From Cryptomeria japonica (taxonomy: Eukaryota; Streptophyta; Pinopsida; Cupressales; Cupressaceae): a stretch of 64,000 bases of DNA. The position numbers were made by a program, and so were the translations under genes. The notes under the pieces were generated by a model. It was not told the origin of the DNA. It saw nothing but the letters and a program-made list of their open reading frames with translations, and did not search any database. Within the stretch, counting starts at the first letter, position 1; every line of letters starts with the position of its first letter. Location: positions 153,965,048 to 154,029,047 of the forward strand of contig NC_081407.1 in assembly GCF_030272615.1 (NCBI RefSeq). The letters are read 5' to 3'. This document shows, one piece after another, positions 59,515 to 64,000 of the stretch.

Positions 59515-59970
59515 GAGTGAACCTTTTGAAACTTGAACCGACTCACAAGGAGTTCAATGGTTCAAGTTCATTTAGAGAGAACAACATAAAAATTTCAAAC
59601 TAGCAGCTCGAAAGAATACCAGGAATGAGCAATAACCACAATAAACAAGTGAAAGGACTTTGAACTTTGAAGCGTTGAACCAAATTACAAATGGTTCAAA
59701 GTTCAAGTTCAATACCGACTTAAACATGTTTGCGCTTGCTCGTTAAATAAAATAACACAACCGCAACTCACGCAAAGGAAACTCTTGAACCTTGAACCAA
59801 AAAGGTTCATAGGTTCAAAGTTCAAAACACATAACAACAATGTGCTTTCTTTTTAATTAAGACAAAGCCACTAAGGACATTACTCAAAGTACTCTTTAAG
59901 CCTTGAACCTTTGAACTGTTTAAAGTTTTAATGACTTAGGTTCAAAGCGAAGAGATACAAAGACCGAAAA
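59515..59970. repeat. GTTCAA/TTGAAC-rich zone in the G2 5' LTR
   Basis: The counterpart of 47350-47770, positioned upstream of the LTR gene on the minus strand, where U3 enhancers would lie. Confidence 0.8.
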
Positions 59971-60036
59971 GGAAGAAACACCCAAAGGCAACCTGCAAAC
60001 TTGAAATTTTAATGGAAACTTGAGGGGACACTAACA

Positions 60037-60863
60037 AATAAGATAGGTTATTTTGCATCTAGATGTCCTAAAAGGAATTCAAGATTTGAAGAGAGAGAGA
60101 GATAGAATATTTTTTAAGCCTAACCCTGGATATCAAAAGAAGTATAAGTATAGGAAAAACATAGATAAATCATGCTACATAGTGAATGAGGAAGTTGTGA
60201 TTGATTCTGATGATGAACCGACACTTGGCCCTGCTAGTGGTTCCGACAATGGAAAGGAATGGGTGTTCTTGGCTATCAAGGAAGATGTTCCAGCACTGGA
60301 AGAGAACATACCTAAAGAGAAGGCACTTGCTGCTAAAATTGAAGATAAGGATGAATGGGTAATTGACAGTGGATGTTCACATCATATGACCGGAGATAAA
60401 AGGAAGTTTCTATCTTTGGAAGAATTTGATGGTAGTCTGGTTATATTTGGAGATGAAAAAGCATGTATGATCAAAGGGAAATGAACTATATCATTGTATG
60501 GTAAGCACAATACTGATAATGTTTATTATGTTGAAGGTTTGAGGCATAATATTTTGAGTGTAGGACAACTGGTGGATAAGGGATTTCAATTATAGTTCAA
60601 AGATGGAAAATGCAAAATCATTAATAGATCTGATTTGGAGATTGCAACCGGTACATAGACAAAAGGTAATATATTTCATTTGAATTTCAGGGAGAAGACA
60701 TGTTTGATTGCACAAATTGATGAGAGTTGGCTATGGCTTAAAAGGTTATATCATGTGCATTTTGATTGCATTGTAAAGACCAGTTCAAATAAGGAAGTTA
60801 GAGATATACCTAAGATTGTGAAGCCCTACAATTCGGTATGTAAAGAATGTCAAATGGGAAAAT
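60037..60863 (+). pseudogene. B2 gag end, protease and GAG-pre-integrase
   Basis: It resumes at 60037 with NKIGYFASRC, the second half of the knuckle split by G2; the His is Tyr. Then come an acidic linker and the protease WVIDSGCSHHM (about 60355-60390), both in the long frame ending at 60484. After a stop, a GLRHNILSVGQL segment and the GAG-pre-integrase zinc-binding region (60680-60865, SVCKECQMGK) follow. The sequence then leaves the copia pattern at about 60864. Confidence 0.87.
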
Positions 60864-61826
60864 AGGTCAGAACATATTTTAGGAGTTGTTATCTCATCAT
60901 TCATCCTTCATAACAAGATTAAGTTACCCTACAAAATTTTATTCGAGTCCTTATCTTTCTAGAAATTCCTTGGTTCAATCCTTAATCTGTTTGTAAATTG
61001 TTTCTTAATCCGTAACGCTAACTTTTAATGGTCTGTTTGAACCTCATGATCTCATTGAACCATTTTGAAGGGAGTTCATAATGTTCATTTAGGTTCCTTA
61101 GGTTCTAAGGTGTCTAAAAGGTTTTCATGCTAATGTTCACTCAAGTGTTTTGCAGCAGTTCTTTTTCATGGTCACGTATGATGTGTTATATCTTCTTTCT
61201 CCAGACCGTGAACCCTTTGAACCTTGTTCGAACAGTTCAATGGTGTTCAACATGTTCAATGAAGTTCAAAATATTAGCGGCACTTAATAGAGTTAATCCT
61301 TTCAAATAGAATTTTGTTGGCGCGGTGTACATCTTGAACTACTCAAACTCTCATAAAGTCAGTTAAGATTGTTCATGCGTGTTCAAATCAGGTGGGTCCC
61401 ATGGGCTAAAAGACATGATGGTGCATTTATTACTAAGTATGATGAAGATTGAACCATATCCCGGGTGACGTCAATTGGTTGAGTTTTCAAGGCAGGTAAT
61501 CATTTTTGGGAATTGGTGGTTACTCTAAAAATGTCGCCATGCATTCAATGCACGCATGTGATATCCAATCCCAATGCTCAACACATTTGAGTTGATGATC
61601 AAAATTAATGCACTTAATAGGTTCGTATCACTTTTTTTTCTATAAGGTATGAAGTGATTAATTTCTAAAAACTTGTTCTTCATTGCTGCAGAGTTTTTGG
61701 ATAGAAGGTTTGTTTACTGGTAGTCGTCTGATTGGTCTCAACTGTGAAGGTGAGTTTGTTTCCTGTCCTCTCCAGTGATTTTTACCTACTTTTCCTCTCT
61801 CATACTATAATTTGCTGGGAAAAATA
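60864..61826. other. Unassigned sequence between B2 and Z2
   Basis: No domain or LTR end is recognised. 61000-61290 is rich in GTTCAA / TTGAAC words like the U3 zone of the G2 LTR, so part may come from a related LTR. The longest frames are about 60 codons and are not convincing. Confidence 0.4.
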
Positions 61827-62949
61827 TGATGAATACTAAGAGGAGGGGGGTGAATTAGTATGCCAAAAATCTTTGCACTTAAACACTTTGCAAGACTGAC
61901 AGTAAACCGGTAAAACAATTTAGCAAAAAAACTGGTTAACAAACATGCAAACCAAATAGCTAATAATGCATTCACCCACAGAAGCACAAACACCATAACA
62001 CAAGAGATTTTGACATGGAAACCCAAATGGGAAAAACCAAGGTGAGATGGAACTCACAAGTAATTATCTGCAAAATAGAAACCAGACCAGTTAAGGTCTT
62101 ACAATGTTCTTTACCAGAACAAATCCTATTAGGAATCTCAATCTCTGTTAGGAGATAAGTCCGATTAAAGACTACCTTGCTAGAGGATTTTAGATCCACA
62201 AATGTGAACCACCTTGTTAGAGGATTTACAAGAGGCTTTTGGGCCTACCTGGTTAAGGGCTATAGACTTGTTGAAGATGTGAATAATCAACAAGTCAGTG
62301 ATCTAGCAAATAGCACAGATTGCTTGGTTAGATCCTTGATAGCTTGATCTTAATGCATAACAACATTACTTCAGTCTTCTACACATTCATACTCTCTCTA
62401 ACTCTTCAGTTACCTTGAACCCTAGCAACAACATCTCAACAACAACAACATTAGAATCCTAGACATGATGTCCTTATAAAGGAATCTGATTTCATGCAGG
62501 GCCAATAGGATTACAATACAATTTCCTAGGTTCAATGCATCTGGACATATCTGGTAACATGACACCAAAAGTACCGCTAGAGAGTCGGGACCATCAAACG
62601 ATTGGTGGATGGTAACTCATCACAAAATGTTTATTGGTAACTCATCACAGAGTATTACCAGTTCATACAAAATACCGGTTGCCAGTTTGTCAAAATGAAG
62701 ACTGGTACAAAATTGTTATGCCGCTTTAATCCCTCGTACCGCTTGGTATCCATGAACTGCCTGGGGTCGACATGCCACTTCAGACCGGTAAACACATTCT
62801 GCAAAACATCAATAGTCTAAAGACTATAATACAACATACTGGTTGGAACAAATACCGGTTGTGCTCTAACTCACACATATGAAGAGGATCTTAATGCAAG
62901 TGTGTGTCCATCAATGACAATCACAACATGAACATCAGAAATGCCAACA
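61827..62949 (-). repeat. Z2 3' LTR (1,123 bp)
   Basis: The reverse complement matches the Z1 LTRs over their length, from TGTTGGCATTTCTGATG to AGTATTCATCA, with the hairpin at 62042-62057. The polypurine motif lies just beyond at 62950. Confidence 0.9.
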
Positions 62950-63350
62950 ATCTCCCCCTTTGGCATTGATGGCAACACTTAGGAAAATAAAATTTTGACA
63001 TCTAAGTGTTTTACAACAAAAACATGCCATTAGCAAAATTGCTCCCCTTAAGCATATACACTATCCCCTTAACAATACGATGTATAACAATTTTGCACAT
63101 AGAGCATAAACATTGAGATATCAGAGCATATATCAAAGCATATAGCAAAATTTTAAATCCAAATACTTCTCCCCTATACTTCTCCAAAAAAAAGATAGAG
63201 TACTTCTCCCCCTTTACCAACAATGACAAAGTACCGCTGAACAACCCTGTTTCCATTTGATATTAAAATAATAAAAGTTTATGACAACAAGGAATAATAC
63301 TTGTCAAAAATAGATTTATAGTCTTGCAAGAGTTGTTTCATTGATAGAGA
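62950..63350 (-). other. Z2 3' non-coding region with polypurine motifs
   Basis: Minus-strand AAAGGGGGAG beside the LTR (about 62951-62961), AGGGGAG near 63043 and AAAGGGGGAG near 63206. These positions match the Z1 3' region. Confidence 0.65.
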
Positions 63351-64000
63351 CTAGGACTCAAGTAGGGATGTGGCTACTTCTATCTCTGTTTGCATCTGGG
63401 AGACCTGTTCTTCCATGGCATCAACTGTGCTCATCTCCTGTGTAACTGTCAAGGCATCTAGGTTCAGATAACACTTCTGAAGAATTTGCAGATGTGGGAG
63501 TAGAACCAGTTGTAGCTCCTGCAAATCTCTAGACCGTGTGCTGATCTCTTGCTCCATTTTGGCTGACTGGATGTGAAACTAGTGAACGGTTTGCCCATAA
63601 GTTGCAAAGGAATCATAAGGCATCTTGAATGTGCTCATGTAGGACTATAAGTTTGTTTGAAGCTTTTTCTTTTGAGCTAGCACATCATCATAGAATAGAT
63701 GGGGTTGATAGATTTTGCTAAGTAGCAGATTTCCCTCATCCAAAGCATCCCTTATATCCTTTTGTTCTTTCTTCCGTTCAGTCCGGAGCTCATTCAACTT
63801 CTTCACCGTAGCTATATTAAGAGCTTTTTGATGCTCCTTGACATTAGCTTCTGCTGACTCTTCAAGGCTCTGCACCTGATCATCTACTACTGTGCATAGG
63901 AGCTTAAGTCTAGCTAGTGATGAATTGGTGTTTGGAAGAGTTGTACTAGGCATCAAACCGGTTAGCGTATCCACAGCTACTTGGATTACATCCTGCTCCT
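63351..64000 (-). pseudogene. Z2 ORF2, C-terminal part
   Basis: Minus strand 63645-63974 and 63351-63557. It matches Z1 19600-20253 (LARLKLLCTVVDDQVQSLEE, RDALDEGNLLL, then ELQLVLLPHLQILQKCYLNLDAL). Here the VDDQVQSLEE joint is open, where Z1 has a stop, and the frame runs further, to 63645. A stop near 63640 breaks it. The Leu-rich C-terminal helix is well kept between the two copies. Confidence 0.7.

Larger units (their letters stand above)
43126..60036 (-). mobile_element. Gypsy element G2 with ~4.75-kb gene-carrying LTRs
   Basis: LTRs at about 43126-47865 and 55259-60036 flank a minus-strand body of gag, protease, an extra RNase H, RT, RNase H and integrase. AATAA at 43121-43125 and 60037-60041 is the probable target duplication; the inner left boundary is uncertain by a few bases. 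The insertion splits a B2 gag zinc knuckle, and the flanks rejoin in frame. Length is 16.9 kb including solo LTR S2. Confidence 0.9.
55259..60036 (-). repeat. G2 5' LTR (~4.78 kb)
   Basis: The same LTR as 43126-47865. On the minus strand it starts TGTTAGTGTCCCCTCAAG at 60036. It has an extra ~40 bp near 55325 compared with the 3' LTR and contains gene copy 2 (56370-59006). Confidence 0.9.
40985..60863 (+). mobile_element. Copia element B2, interrupted by G2 and 3' truncated
   Basis: 5' LTR 40985-42204, primer site TGGTATTAGAGC (42207-42218, one mismatch), gag 42262-43125, then G2, then the rest of gag, protease and GAG-pre-integrase (60037-60863). It breaks off before the integrase core, and no RT or 3' LTR is in the window. 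It is related to B1 at the gag and protease level. Confidence 0.87.
61827..64000 (-). mobile_element. Element Z2, 3' LTR and 3' body (runs off the window)
   Basis: LTR 61827-62949 and body 62950-64000 on the minus strand, matching Z1 from its ORF2 C-terminus through the polypurine motifs to the 3' LTR. The rest lies beyond base 64000. Confidence 0.88.

Noticed and set aside
2121-62057. TGGTATCAGAGC sites as possible tRNA genes
   Set aside because: Only the 12-base primer complement is present next to LTR ends; no cloverleaf arms follow.
1-64000. Integrated plant pararetrovirus (caulimovirid) sequences
   Set aside because: No movement protein or coat/RT order of that group was seen; all pol fragments fit Ty1/copia or Ty3/gypsy with LTRs and integrase.

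Overview
The window looks like intergenic DNA from a large, repeat-rich plant nuclear genome, most plausibly a gymnosperm. That reading rests on the density of nested plant-type Ty1/copia and Ty3/gypsy LTR retrotransposons, initiator-Met-tRNA primer sites, a plant mobile domain, and no recognisable host gene, rRNA or tRNA. The species is not identified. Almost every coding stretch is retroelement-derived and most carry stops and frameshifts; the clear exception is one intact 582-codon frame (35266-37014).

Layout. 1-3072: element Z3 (minus), a zinc-knuckle gag plus an unknown ORF2, with its LTR at 2135-3072. 3073-26884: copia B1 (minus), whose 5' LTR is split by solo LTR S1 (7413-8551, duplication TTACC) and by gypsy G1 (9547-26641, duplication GTTCC). 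G1 is itself split by Z1 (14125-22735), a pol-less zinc-knuckle/ORF2 element in an LTR-body-LTR-body array. G1 also carries an antisense plant-mobile-domain pseudogene. 26885-40984: gag-only copia-like element D (minus); its LTR is split by small non-coding element C (32382-40878), and C is split by Q (32891-38948, duplication CACCC), an element whose only gene is the intact ORF. 40985-60863: copia B2 (plus), interrupted inside its gag zinc knuckle by gypsy G2 (about 43126-60036, minus). G2 has LTRs of about 4.75 kb that each contain a degraded gene, and its gag is split by solo LTR S2 (53188-54532). 60864-61826 is unassigned. 61827-64000 is the 3' LTR and 3' body of Z2 (minus), related to Z1.

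How the parts relate. Z elements have gag, ORF2, primer site and polypurine tracts but no polymerase, so they probably depend on copia enzymes; Z1 and Z3 both have a telo-box plus TATA-like motif upstream of ORF2, suggesting a second promoter. Q shares its primer site (14/18) and a motif before the 3' LTR with G2, suggesting it is mobilised by G2-like gypsy machinery. G2 has two RNase H domains, one unusually placed between protease and reverse transcriptase. Several unrelated copia-type LTRs share a small hairpin with covarying base pairs. All domain calls were made by eye, without database searches; boundaries marked by TG..CA ends and target duplications are firm, others approximate.
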